NCBI GenBank assembly: GCA_024280295.1
Contig: JAJRQK010000048.1
Location: forward strand, 1-60,298
Origin: Bacteroidota bacterium
GTDB taxonomy: Bacteria; Bacteroidota; Bacteroidia; Flavobacteriales_D; Crocinitomicaceae
Length of the DNA stretch: 60,298 nt
Direction: 5' to 3'
Position 1 is the stretch's first letter. Every line of letters starts with the position of its first letter. The notes beneath the pieces are model-generated. The model was not told where the DNA came from, ran no database searches, and saw only the letters and a program-made list of their open reading frames with translations. The translations under genes and the position numbers were made by a program. This document shows, piece by piece, positions 1 through 10,700 of this stretch.

Positions 1-141
1 GATTACTCAGCTGGAAGCTGGTAAAAAATTGTTCTTGATAATCCTTTTTGCCTTGCATGACCCAAGATAAGAAAGAATGAGCCTGGATTGGAATTGTTTG
101 CGTATGTTTATCAATAGTTGTGCAACAGCCACAATGCCTAA

Positions 142-174
142 GAAGCATACGGGCGTATGCTTCGTTTTGTCATT
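142..174 (+). terminator. Hairpin with T-rich tail, possible terminator
   Basis: GAAGCATACG (142-151) pairs with CGTATGCTTC (154-163) around a very short loop and is followed by GTTTTG and then a T run. It fits a plus-strand intrinsic terminator for a transcript entering from the left edge, but that gene is outside the window. Confidence 0.45.
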
Positions 175-270
175 TTTTGTTTGAGACACTATTCCTAACT
201 TTAAATGAAAATCTTGGTGAGGAGTCCGTACGACTTCCTAGCCTTGAACGAAGTGGGTAATTCAAACGAA

Positions 271-314
271 ACTAAAAAACTCTTACAAGTATTTACTTGT
301 AAGAGTTTTTTAGT
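271..314. terminator. Perfect 20-bp inverted repeat, bidirectional terminator downstream of murF
   Basis: Positions 271-290 and 295-314 are exact reverse complements around a 4-nt loop. The arms carry A6 and T6 runs, so either strand yields a hairpin with a U-rich 3' side. It sits about 40 bp past the murF stop and most likely ends the porP-gldJ-murF transcription direction. Confidence 0.7.
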
Positions 315-355
315 TATAACTTGACGTACTTACTAATTCAAAAATCACTTCAAGC

Positions 356-1648
356 TTACAATAGTCCTTGTGCTTTCTCAAGTCCCATACTTCTTGATCC
401 TTTGAGTAGAATTAGTTTATCAATTAGTGGATTCGAAGACAAGTGTTCGAGTAATTCATCTGTCGTTTGAAAGGATCGGATGATTTGCGAAGATTGTAGG
501 CTATAATATTCATTTCCAACCGTATAAGCATTGAGTTGTAGTGACTCAAGCAATGAAATTATTGCTTCGTGTTCATCTTTGCTGTCGTTGCCTAGTTCTT
601 TCATGTCTCCAAGAATTAATACCTTGCTATTGTTGTTGATCATAGCAAAACTATCAAGGGCTGATCGCATGCTTGATGGGTTTGCGTTGTAGCAATCCAT
701 GATCAACGTATTCCTTTCTGTTTTTGTCACTTGAGAACGATTATTCGTTGGGGTGTACTCCTCAATTGCTTCAGAAATTGCCTCATTTTCTATTTTAAAT
801 AATTTCCCAAAGGATATTGCCGCCATATAGTTGTAGAAATTATATTTCCCAACCATTTTCGTTTCTATTCTCTTAGATTGATGTGTACCAGAACTCCATT
901 CCATTTCAACGAAAGGGGAGAGAGCGAGTAATTCCCCATTGATTGCAGTATCACTAAAAGTACTATAATCCATGAATTCAATATTGTTAGGTAGAATATC
1001 TACTAAAATTTGATCATCTCTATTAATAACAATCTTACCATTTACATTCTCAATAGCTTTATATAATTCACATTTGGTTCTCAAAATACCCTCAAAATCG
1101 ATAAATCCTTCGAGGTGAGCTTTGCCAATGTTCGTTATTATTCCAATGGTTGGTTCTGCTATATCGCAAAGTTCTTCGATATCCTTGAGTTTGTTTGCGC
1201 CCATTTCTATAATGGCAATCTCGTGCTTTTTGGTTAGTCTGAGTAGTGTGAATGGAACTCCTAAGTGATTATTCAAATTTCCTTTTGTTGCCAAAACGTT
1301 AAACTTCTTTGAGAGAACAGCGTATATAAGTTCTTTGGTTGTTGTTTTGCCATTACTACCTGTGATTCCAATAACGGGGATGTCAAATTTTCTACGGTGA
1401 TGATTGGCTAGTTGTTGAATGTATGTGATACTATCTGCAACAAGTGTCATTTTATTTGGGTGAGTAAATGATGTTTCATTATCTACTATAACATGATTAG
1501 CACCTTGTTCCAATGCTTTTTGTGCAAAGCTATTCCCATCAAAATTATCTCCCTTGATGCATACAAAGATACAATTTGCGAAAATTGCGCGTGTATCAGT
1601 GCAAATACCTGATGATAAGTAGAACTCTTCGAACTCATTTGATTCCAT
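356..1648 (-). CDS. murF: UDP-N-acetylmuramoyl-tripeptide--D-alanyl-D-alanine ligase
   Basis: Cytoplasmic Mur ligase that uses ATP to add D-Ala-D-Ala to UDP-MurNAc-tripeptide, the last soluble step of peptidoglycan precursor synthesis. The 430-aa length is normal for MurF. The ATP-binding loop GITGSNGKTTTKE is near residues 94-106, with the P-loop lysine at about 101. The central domain has the EMGA and TNIGKAH segments, and the C-terminal domain carries the DCYNANPSSM segment typical of MurF. The ATG start at 1648 is 66 bp downstream of the gldJ stop, on the same strand. gldJ next to murF is a familiar arrangement in flavobacteria. Nothing suggests truncation. Confidence 0.95.
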   Translation of the reverse strand: MESNEFEEFYLSSGICTDTRAIFANCIFVCIKGDNFDGNSFAQKALEQGANHVIVDNETSFTHPNKMTLVADSITYIQQLANHHRRKFDIPVIGITGSNGKTTTKELIYAVLSKKFNVLATKGNLNNHLGVPFTLLRLTKKHEIAIIEMGANKLKDIEELCDIAEPTIGIITNIGKAHLEGFIDFEGILRTKCELYKAIENVNGKIVINRDDQILVDILPNNIEFMDYSTFSDTAINGELLALSPFVEMEWSSGTHQSKRIETKMVGKYNFYNYMAAISFGKLFKIENEAISEAIEEYTPTNNRSQVTKTERNTLIMDCYNANPSSMRSALDSFAMINNNSKVLILGDMKELGNDSKDEHEAIISLLESLQLNAYTVGNEYYSLQSSQIIRSFQTTDELLEHLSSNPLIDKLILLKGSRSMGLEKAQGLL

Positions 1649-1660
1649 ACCCCAAAAATA

Positions 1661-1700
1661 AAAAAGCCCTCCGAATCCAGATAGGAGGGAAGGCTTTTAA
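1661..1700 (-). terminator. Hairpin between gldJ and murF
   Basis: AAAAGCC (1662-1668) pairs with GGCTTTT (1692-1698), and an inner CCTCC pairs with GGAGG. Read on the minus strand, the hairpin is followed by a T-rich run just before the murF start. It may terminate or attenuate gldJ transcription before murF. Confidence 0.5.
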
Positions 1701-1714
1701 TTCGTTCTTCAAAA

Positions 1715-3763
1715 TTATTTTTTCTTTTTCTTCTTTTTCTTTTTTCGACCGTAGTTGAATCCTGTTGGAGAACCAACTCTGTCCATCGCACATCTAAACC
1801 CGATCGCGTCAGTAGATTTATCCTCATCAAGGTAACGACGGTTACTTGCTACCAACCAGTAAGCTCTATCTTTCCAAGATCCTCCTTTGTAAACTCTCGA
1901 TTTATCAGAGATCAGAGTTGTAGGCCATGAAGTTCTATCTCCACCACCCGGCATAATTTGACCACCTTGTAGATCGTATTGTTCGTGTTGATCTTGATAC
2001 ATAACTAGATTTGCATCACGTGTTGCTTGATTGATTCCTTGTTTTCTAGGGTCGTTTGCATAGAAGATTGAACTTTCGATATCACCATCAAGGTAATCAG
2101 CGTAATCTGCTTTACGGTAGTTCAAGCGACCGATGTTTTCTTCTTCAGTTACTTCACGGTACTTCAATTTACCAGGAGTATTGATGATGAAATCATTGAA
2201 TCCATCACGAAGCATGGAGATGATCTCAAATGCATATTCTTCTCCATCTGGACCTGTTCTAATTTCATCAGCGAATAGTCCGTCGAATAAGTTATCTTGA
2301 ACATAAGCAGAAGCTTCGATATCGTGCTTATTGTTTTTATAGTCCATTGCGACATCTAGCACTGCATTGATGCTTGCAAATAAAGTTAATTCGATTGAAT
2401 CTTTGACTTTACCATGGGAAATGTAGAATGGATCCGGAGCATAACCAATTTGTGAAGGGTTACGTGATTCGATATTCGCAGCTAATCCAATTGGAATGAT
2501 AGTATCATTTGGGTCATGTTTTTGAGCAGAAACACGTTGGAAACGAATACGTTCGAACTCATTCATGTATTCTTTCATACCATGAACGTCGTACATCACC
2601 TGTGCGTTTTTCAACTCGATGCTTCCTTCATTATTAAGTAATCTTGTTTTGAATACATTTCCACGGAAAGGGCGAAATTCATCATAATCTTCACTTGTAA
2701 GCGGACGATATACATCCATTACCCACTCAGAAACATTTCCTGCCATGTGGTAAAGACCATAATCATTTGGCCAGTAAGACTCAACAGGAGCAGTTACATC
2801 AGCGCCGTCATTTAATTGACCAGCCACTCCCATGTAATCTCCACGACCTCTTACGAAGTTCGCTCTAATTTGTCCTGTGAATTGTGCTTCATCTTGACGT
2901 ACCCAGTGACCATTCCAAGGGTATAGACGACGTTCTGAGATGTTTTCAGCACCTTCTTGAAGGTTTCCTATTAAACCATAAGCGGCAAACTCCCACTCGG
3001 CTTCAGTTGGTAGACGGTATCTAGGGAGAAGAATTCCATCTTCCATCCGCACAATTCGTGTTCCTAATTTCTTCCCATTAATATTTGAAGGATTCAAATC
3101 CGTAATATTTTTTACCAATCCCTCCTCATATTGACCTGCATAATATGATTCAGTATTGAATGAGTTTTCATCTCTTTGTTCGATATTAAAATCAAGAACA
3201 CCTTCACGAATTAGAATATACTCATTTACACGATCAGTTCTCCATTTACAATAATCATTGGCTTGAAGCCACGAAACTCCAACAACTGGATAATCTCTGT
3301 ATGCAGGATGGCGAAGATAATAATCAACGAATTTTTCATTATCGCCTAATTTTGATCTCCATACTAAGGTATCTGGAAGCGCATTTTTATAAACCATTGG
3401 ATACGTTTCATTGTACGCTCTAGAAATCCAATACATATATTCTAACCATTGGAAGTTTGTGACTTCCGTTTGATCCATGTAAAAAGATGAAATTGTAACT
3501 CTAGCCGCTCTATTGTTCCAATCATGCATTACATCTTGCTCTGCACGTCCCATCGTGAAAGTTCCTCCCTCTACTAATAAAAGACCTGGACCTGTTTCTT
3601 GATCGATAAACGGGACTTTCTGAAAACCACCTTGATTTGGATTGTTATAATCCCAACCTGTGGCATTAGAAGCTTGATTGTGACAAGAGGAGACCATAAA
3701 GGCTCCTATTACAGCTAAAGATAAAATCTTTAAAAATCGCATATTGTTATTTTTATTTTTCAT
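1715..3763 (-). CDS. gldJ: Gliding motility / type IX secretion lipoprotein GldJ
   Basis: Outer-membrane lipoprotein of the T9SS/gliding machinery. Residues 1-27 form a lipoprotein signal with lipobox VSSC and Cys27 as the lipidation site. The rest resembles the FGE-sulfatase (SUMF1/EgtB-like) fold found in GldJ and GldK: GGTFTMGRAEQD near 66-77, VSWLQANDYCKWRTD, RLPTEAEWEFAAYG, GNVSEWVMDVY, and a C-terminal block YKGGSWKDRAYWL...GFRCAM. At 682 aa it is longer than I recall for flavobacterial GldJ. It ends in an unusual run of nine lysines. An alternative start eight codons in (MRFLKIL) would give a tighter signal peptide. The neighbours murF and porP/sprF support GldJ over GldK, which would normally sit with gldLMN. 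Confidence 0.85.
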   Translation of the reverse strand: MKNKNNNMRFLKILSLAVIGAFMVSSCHNQASNATGWDYNNPNQGGFQKVPFIDQETGPGLLLVEGGTFTMGRAEQDVMHDWNNRAARVTISSFYMDQTEVTNFQWLEYMYWISRAYNETYPMVYKNALPDTLVWRSKLGDNEKFVDYYLRHPAYRDYPVVGVSWLQANDYCKWRTDRVNEYILIREGVLDFNIEQRDENSFNTESYYAGQYEEGLVKNITDLNPSNINGKKLGTRIVRMEDGILLPRYRLPTEAEWEFAAYGLIGNLQEGAENISERRLYPWNGHWVRQDEAQFTGQIRANFVRGRGDYMGVAGQLNDGADVTAPVESYWPNDYGLYHMAGNVSEWVMDVYRPLTSEDYDEFRPFRGNVFKTRLLNNEGSIELKNAQVMYDVHGMKEYMNEFERIRFQRVSAQKHDPNDTIIPIGLAANIESRNPSQIGYAPDPFYISHGKVKDSIELTLFASINAVLDVAMDYKNNKHDIEASAYVQDNLFDGLFADEIRTGPDGEEYAFEIISMLRDGFNDFIINTPGKLKYREVTEEENIGRLNYRKADYADYLDGDIESSIFYANDPRKQGINQATRDANLVMYQDQHEQYDLQGGQIMPGGGDRTSWPTTLISDKSRVYKGGSWKDRAYWLVASNRRYLDEDKSTDAIGFRCAMDRVGSPTGFNYGRKKKKKKKKK

Positions 3764-3821
3764 CGTCTAAGATTCACAAATTTAATCATTACAACGGATC
3801 AATAATGTTTTGTTACACTTT

Positions 3822-4790
3822 TTAGAAGGAAGGACAAGATATTGTTCTGAAACTAACTGGCTTGTTTCTACAATTCAAGTTTAAGCCAAGTGATATTTCA
3901 TGTGAACCACCAGATACACCATTATTTAATTTCGAAACAGTAACATCGTAGCTATATCCTAATTTGAATTTTTGGGTACTCAACCCAATGGATAAGATAA
4001 ATGCATCTTTATTTCTGAACCATGCACCAACTGTAAAAGCACCATATTTAACATAAGTACCTATATTAATCTCTTGAAAACCGTTTTGATATTGATAAAC
4101 GATGTTCGGCATGATTGAAGTCTTATTCTTGTATTGAGATTTTCCTCCAAGTTTAATCTCAGCTCCCATGTGTCCAGTGAAACGCATAGGTAAATTAGAC
4201 TCACCAACAATAACCGATTCGTTTGGACGATTCAAGTGATGCACAGCTAATCCAAAGAAGAAATTTTTACTATATCCAACAAATCCAGCAGAAGCATCAA
4301 AGAAATAGCGACTTCCTCCACGAGGTACATCGCCAGTTTGATAGATAAATCCTCTTCGCGGATCAATCATATCACCGAAAGTCAATTTATCCCAATCCAA
4401 ATATTTATTATACATAGCTGCCCTTGCTCCAAATAGCATCGAAAATTTTCGATTCACTTTCAGATGATAGGAATAAACCAAGCCTAACATCGATGTGTAG
4501 ATCGTTCCTTGTCCTTGCTGATCATGTGTTGCAATAACACCAATCCCTCCAGAAATGTTTTTAAAATATTGATCGTATGCAACGCTGTATGTTACATAAT
4601 TTCCAGTCAGATTAGGCCATTCATTACGATAGTTCATTCCAAATCTGGGGCAACCATTAGAGCCAGCGAATGCTGGATTTAAGTATATCGGATTTGCGTA
4701 GAACTGCGTGAATTGCGGATCTTGTGAATAAGCATCTCTCGCTGAAAGACAGAGAAGGCTAATTGTTAGTATTTTTACGATCTTTTTCAT
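3822..4790 (-). CDS. PorP/SprF family type IX secretion outer-membrane protein
   Basis: Predicted outer-membrane beta-barrel of the PorP/SprF family. PorP helps anchor the secretion complex, and SprF paralogues help secrete particular adhesins. The 322-aa protein has a signal peptide ending near SARDAYSQ, then the family hallmark QDPQFTQFYANPIYLNPAFAG. Alternating aromatic barrel strands follow, as does the SYDVTVSKL...GGSHEISLGL segment near the C-terminus. It lies 58 bp upstream of gldJ on the same strand, probably one operon. Genomes of this group carry several paralogues, so I cannot say whether this is the PorP that partners GldKLMN. Confidence 0.88.
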   Translation of the reverse strand: MKKIVKILTISLLCLSARDAYSQDPQFTQFYANPIYLNPAFAGSNGCPRFGMNYRNEWPNLTGNYVTYSVAYDQYFKNISGGIGVIATHDQQGQGTIYTSMLGLVYSYHLKVNRKFSMLFGARAAMYNKYLDWDKLTFGDMIDPRRGFIYQTGDVPRGGSRYFFDASAGFVGYSKNFFFGLAVHHLNRPNESVIVGESNLPMRFTGHMGAEIKLGGKSQYKNKTSIMPNIVYQYQNGFQEINIGTYVKYGAFTVGAWFRNKDAFILSIGLSTQKFKLGYSYDVTVSKLNNGVSGGSHEISLGLNLNCRNKPVSFRTISCPSF

Positions 4791-7700
4791 TAAGACGGTT
4801 ATAGATGTCCAATTGACTATAACGATAATATTAAAATTAAGTTACAAATATTACAAAAGCAGTATGATATTCAAAGGTTTTAGTTGTATTTCTTTTCGTT
4901 TAAATTAGTTCATATCTATCTTGTGATGATATTACCTTTTAATTTATGCCGTAAGTTTCTGTCAGATATTTCTCTTGTGGACACAATATTATGATTTATT
5001 ATTCGAGTTTAAATTGCATCAATTCAAGATATTACACGTCTCTATATCCTTTAGATTTGAATTGCCAATTTATTTTTTCGGTCTTTTTGAACAGATATTG
5101 AAATACGTAGTATCGTTCTTTTACTATTGCTGAATCGTTGGATGATTTTTCTGTTTTAGAACTGTTTCCATCTTTGTGACGCATATAGTAGTGTAGGTAG
5201 AATGTTAAAATTGTTGTCATTAAGTAATATTACGACAAACACTTCGTTAGTTGAATTGAAAGCATGAAAACAATGAATAATCAACTTATGAAAATCATTT
5301 TTGGAGCATCTTCTAAAATGGTAGTACTTATTATCGCGATAGTATTTGGTAATTGCGTTTTTGTGTATTCGCAGAAAAGTGTTTCACTTGACCTAAAATG
5401 GGAAGAACCAAAAACACTTACACAAAGTGAACGAACTATAATTGTGCCATCAATAGAAGGTCAGGATATGAATGGGGATATACCTAATTATTTCTGGCTA
5501 GAAAGAATAACGACTCCTAATAATCCTAATCTGGCGCTGAATATTATCTCTACTGAGCCAGCTAATCCTAAAGAAATAGACTATCTCAGTTTAAGAGGTA
5601 TTGATGTTGGGGAGGCTTCTTATAATTTGTCTGTCTCTAAAGCTAGATCTGAACGACATGCTATGCTTAACCTTTTTCCTTTTGTTAAAGTAGGGAATCA
5701 AATTCATCGGATTAATAAAGTTGAGATTGTATATTCACCTTTAAAAGGGAAACCGATTAATGGTTATCAAAAGGATTTTATCGCAAGTTCAGTTTTAGCG
5801 AATGGTTCTGGAACTTGGGTGAAGATATCTATTACTCAAGATGGAATATATAAAATCGATAAGACATTTTTGCGTACCCATTTTGAACCTCTAGGTGTGG
5901 ATGTTGAAAATTTGAATCCTGCTCATATTCATATTTATGGTAATGGTGATGGCACACTCCCTGAGTTAAACTCGGTTCCTAGGACAGATGATTTGGCGAA
6001 GAATGCAATTCAAGTCATTGGAGAGGGGGATGGAATGTTTGATGAAAACGATTATGTATTATTTTATGGGTGGGGACCAGAACGCCTCTACGCTAATGGG
6101 ACTGCTGAACTATATTCCGACATTAATCCGTACTCTGAAGTCTCATGCTATTTCGTTAATATTAATAGTGAGGAGCCTCCAATGAGGATTCAATCGGTTA
6201 TGAATTCCACTAGTTCTGTCACGAATTCCACTTCAAGTTATTCTTATTTTGCAAAGCATGAGAATGAATTTACTTCGTTGGTGAAGGGGGGGCAACGTTG
6301 GTACGGTGAATTTTTTGACACTGAATTGAGCAAAACTTTCGTGTTTAATGTTAAGGATGTGGATATCTCTTCAAATGCTAGCTTTAAAATCTTTTTGGCT
6401 TCTAATTCAAATGGTGGAGCATCAAATACACATTCATACTATGTAAATAATTCACTTGTGAATTCTGCTGGATTGCCAAGTGTAAATGATGACTATAAAC
6501 GAGGATCAACTGTTTTTATGACAACTCCTGTGGATCTAATGATTCTCCGAATGGATGTTGCTCGATCTTCACCAGATATACTAACGTATTTGGATAATAT
6601 TTCATTAAACGTTAGAAGAAACTTGACGATGGATGGGGCTCAATATAATTTTAGAGATTTGAGTACTGTTGGAGTGGGTAATGTAACTGAATACACTGTT
6701 TCAGAATTACCATCTACCACTGGCTTTATCTGGGAAGTTACAGATAGACATGTCCCTGGGTTGATTTTAGGGTCTTATGCTGGAACTAATTATCAATTTG
6801 TCGCTGATTCGGATTCTTTACGCGAATATGTGAGTTCAGATGGACTCACATTTCTGTCACCTACTTTTGTATCAACCATCGCTGCTCAAAACTTGCATGC
6901 ACTGGCTCAAGCTGATCATTTAATTGTTACACATAAATCTTTTGTGACTGAAGCAACTCGATTGGCAGATCTGCATAGAGCAAATGGATTTACAGTTCAT
7001 GTGGTAACTACCGAACAAGTTTACAATGAATTTAGTTCAGGTATGGTTGACGCAACTGCAATCAGAATGTTTGCTAAGATGTTTTATGATCGTGGCACTG
7101 CTGCACCAGAAACTCAGCCTAAGAGTTTGCTGCTATTTGGAGACGGAACGTATGATCATCGAAATATTTTATCGTCTGCTAATTTTGTTCAGACGTATCA
7201 AGTTTCAGAATCGGAGAATCACATTCGTGGACTGGTAACTGATGATTATTTTGGACTCTTAGACGATAATGAGTCTATTAATCCGAATGATGGGATGGAT
7301 ATAGCTGTTGGGCGTTTATTAATTTCTACAAGTGAAATTGCACGTCAACAGGTAGATAAAATTGAGCATTATATGAGAAATGGATCAAGCCTTTATTCCA
7401 CTGTGAACACAAATTGCTCTTCTAATAATGGGTCAACTACATTCGGCGATTGGCGTCAGAAATATGTTCAGATTGGTGACGATGAAGAAGGCGGCTATTT
7501 TATCAATATCGATTGTGAACCAGCGTATGAAACCATTAAAGATTCGTTCCCATCAATGAGCACAGATAAACTTTACTTGGATGCTTTTCAACAAGTTTCA
7601 ACTGCAGGTGGACAGCGCTATCCAAATGTTGTAGAAAAGATAAACGATAGAATTGAACGCGGGGCTTTAGTTGTTAATTATGTAGGGCACGGTGGAGAAG

Positions 7701-10700
7701 TTGGTGTTGCTGAAGAACGGGTTATTACCATTCCTCAAATTCAAGATTGGAAAAACATTGATAGATTAACACTTCTTGTTTCTGCAACTTGTGAATTCAC
7801 AAAATACGATGATCCAGATAGAATTTCAGCCGGTGAATGGGCTTCAATAAATCCTTATGGGGGTGCTATTGCACTTATGACAACAACTAGATCGGTATTC
7901 TTTGGCGTAAATTCTCTTGCAATTAAGAAATTTGTTGAACGCGTTTTTTCTCGTGATTCTTTACATCAGCCGTTGACTTTTGGTGAAATCATGCGCTTGA
8001 CAAAAAATGCAGCTGGAAGTTCTTCAAACAAAAGAAGTTTTACACTAATTGGAGATCCTGCCTTGCAAATTGCATTGCCTAGAATGAACATCCTTACAGA
8101 TAGTGTAAATGGTTTTTCACCTGCGTTATTTGTAGATACGATTAGTGCTCTCAGCACGGTAATAATCAAAGGGCATTTAGAAGATTTTGAAGGTAATTTA
8201 TTATCTGGATTTAATGGAGTTGTTTATCCTTCTATTCTGGATAAGCCGAAAATTCAGCAAACGTTAGGAAATGATCCTACTTCGCCGATCATAAGTTTTG
8301 AACTTCAAAACAATAAGCTGTATAGAGGTAAAGTAAGTGTAGTGAATGGTTATTTTGAGTTTTCATTTGTTGTCCCAAAAGATATTAATTACGCCTATGG
8401 TTTTGGGAAACTGAGCTATTATGCTGAAAATGGTACATCAGATGCTCTTGGGTCAGATACAAGAGTGGTCATTGGTGGTATTGATCCGAATGGAATCGTT
8501 GACAATGAAGGGCCGCAAATTGATCTTTATTTGAATGAGAATACTTTCGTAAGTGGAGGCATTACAGATGAAACTCCTATTTTGATTGCTCAATTGTACG
8601 ACGAAAATGGTATCAATACAGTCGGAAATGGGATTGGACACGACCTTGTAGCAATTATTGATGGTGAAACAGGAAATCCGATTGTTTTGAATGATTATTA
8701 CACTGCAGATTTAGATTCTTACCAATCAGGTGAGGTACGATACAATTTTAGTTCTTTGGAACCAGGCCCTCATACACTAAACATTAAAGTTTGGGATGTA
8801 AACAATAACTCTTCTGAAACTACGATCGATTTCGTTGTTCAAGAGAAAGAAACGGTGACATTAGATCACGTTCTAAATTACCCGAATCCCTTTACAACCT
8901 ATACTGAATTTTACTTTGAACACAATCAAGCATGTGTTGATTTAGATGTTCAAGTGCAAATATTAACGATTTCTGGACGATTGGTGAAAACGATCAGTCA
9001 ATCTGTTCAATGTGATGGGTTTAGATCGAAAGGGATTCCTTGGAATGGAACGGATGATTTCGGTGATCAGTTGGCAAAAGGAGTCTATATCTATGTTCTT
9101 AGAGTTAGAACTCCCGATGGAACTACTGCCGAAAAAATAGAAAAATTGGTTATTTTAAAATAAGACACAATAAAGAGTCGTTCTATGCGTATATTTGTTG
9201 TGAAATTGAAAGCTAATATGATTAAGAAGATTTGGACTTTGGGGATTTTTTCGATTGCAGCATTAAATGTTAATGCTCAAGCTAACGAAGGAGATCTCCA
9301 ACTAAACACAATTACTACAGCAATGCCATTTGTGTCGATCACACCTAGCTCAAGAGCTGGAGCAATGGGAGATGCAGGTACAGCTTTAAGCGCATCCAGT
9401 ACTTCAATATATTGGAATACATCAATGCTTAACTTCTCTAAAAAAAAGTCGGAAATAAGTATCTCTTATACTCCGTGGTTGCGCCAGTTAACAAATGATA
9501 TTCATCTTTCGTATGTAGCAGGATATTATAAATTCAGTGATCGTCATTCTATTGGAGGTGCATTGCGCTATTTTAATTTGGGTGAAATTACATTTACCGA
9601 TGCGCAGGCAAATATTATTCGTGACGACAAACCAAGTGAATTTGAATTTACTGGAGGATATGCCTTCCGTCTCGCTGATCGATTTAGTATTGGAGTCAAC
9701 GGTAAGTTTATTTACTCGAACTTAACAGGTGGACTTCCCGTTGCTGGACAAGCTACTAAAGCAGGTGTTGCAGGTGCTACGGATATTTCATTTACATACC
9801 ACAACGATCAAGCAAAAATAGGTAATACAAAAGGGTCATATACGTTTGCTACAACAATCAATAATATTGGAAACAAAGTTGCTTATTCAACTGTGGCAAC
9901 AGAAGGAAGGGATTTTTTACCAATGAATTTGAAAATTGGAAATGCATTTGTTGCTGATTTCGATAAGTACAACAGTGTTACCTTCTCATTCGATGTTCAA
10001 AAATTGTTAGTGCCAACGCCACCAACATTTGAAGTGATTGGTGGAAATCACACCATGATTGCTGGTAAAAACGATAATGTTGGAGTGATCTCTGGCGTGC
10101 TTCAATCGTTTTATGATGCTCCAGGTGTGGTTCTTACTGATGAGGTGACGGGTGATTTCTTACAAAATGAAGATGGTTCGTACCAAATAAAGAAAGGATC
10201 AAGGTTGGTTGAAGAATTGACTGAAATTAATCTAGCTGCTGGAATTGAATACTGGTATAATAAAACATTTGCACTTCGTGGCGGATTCTTTTTTGAAAAT
10301 AGAAACAAAGGAGCTCGACAGTTTTTTAACTTAGGAATTGGATTAAAATATAATAAATTTGGAATTGATATTTCATACTTAGCAGCGTTGAAACGTAATA
10401 ATCCTCTAGCAAATACATTGAGGTTTACGATGAGATTTGAACTTGGTGGATCTGAATCCTCCAGTGCTAGTTCGGCTCCAGAATAGTATGCAAATTCGAA
10501 TTGGTTACGGAATTGACGTACATCGACTAGAAGTCGGAATCCCTTTAATTATTGGCGGTATTAAGATCGAGTCTGAAATAGGGGCAGTTGGTCACTCCGA
10601 TGCTGATGTGCTTTTACATGCGATCTGTGATGCCCTTCTCGGTGCTGCTAATCTAAGAGATATTGGATATCACTTCTCTGATACAAACCCTAAATACAAG

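Larger units (their letters stand above)
1..355. other. Left-edge intergenic region, no convincing gene
   Basis: This stretch lies downstream of murF. The only open frame is 60 codons on the minus strand (7-189), with no recognisable motif and a coding bias unlike the neighbouring genes, so I do not call it. Two hairpins lie here and are listed separately. I see nothing else I can support. Confidence 0.6.
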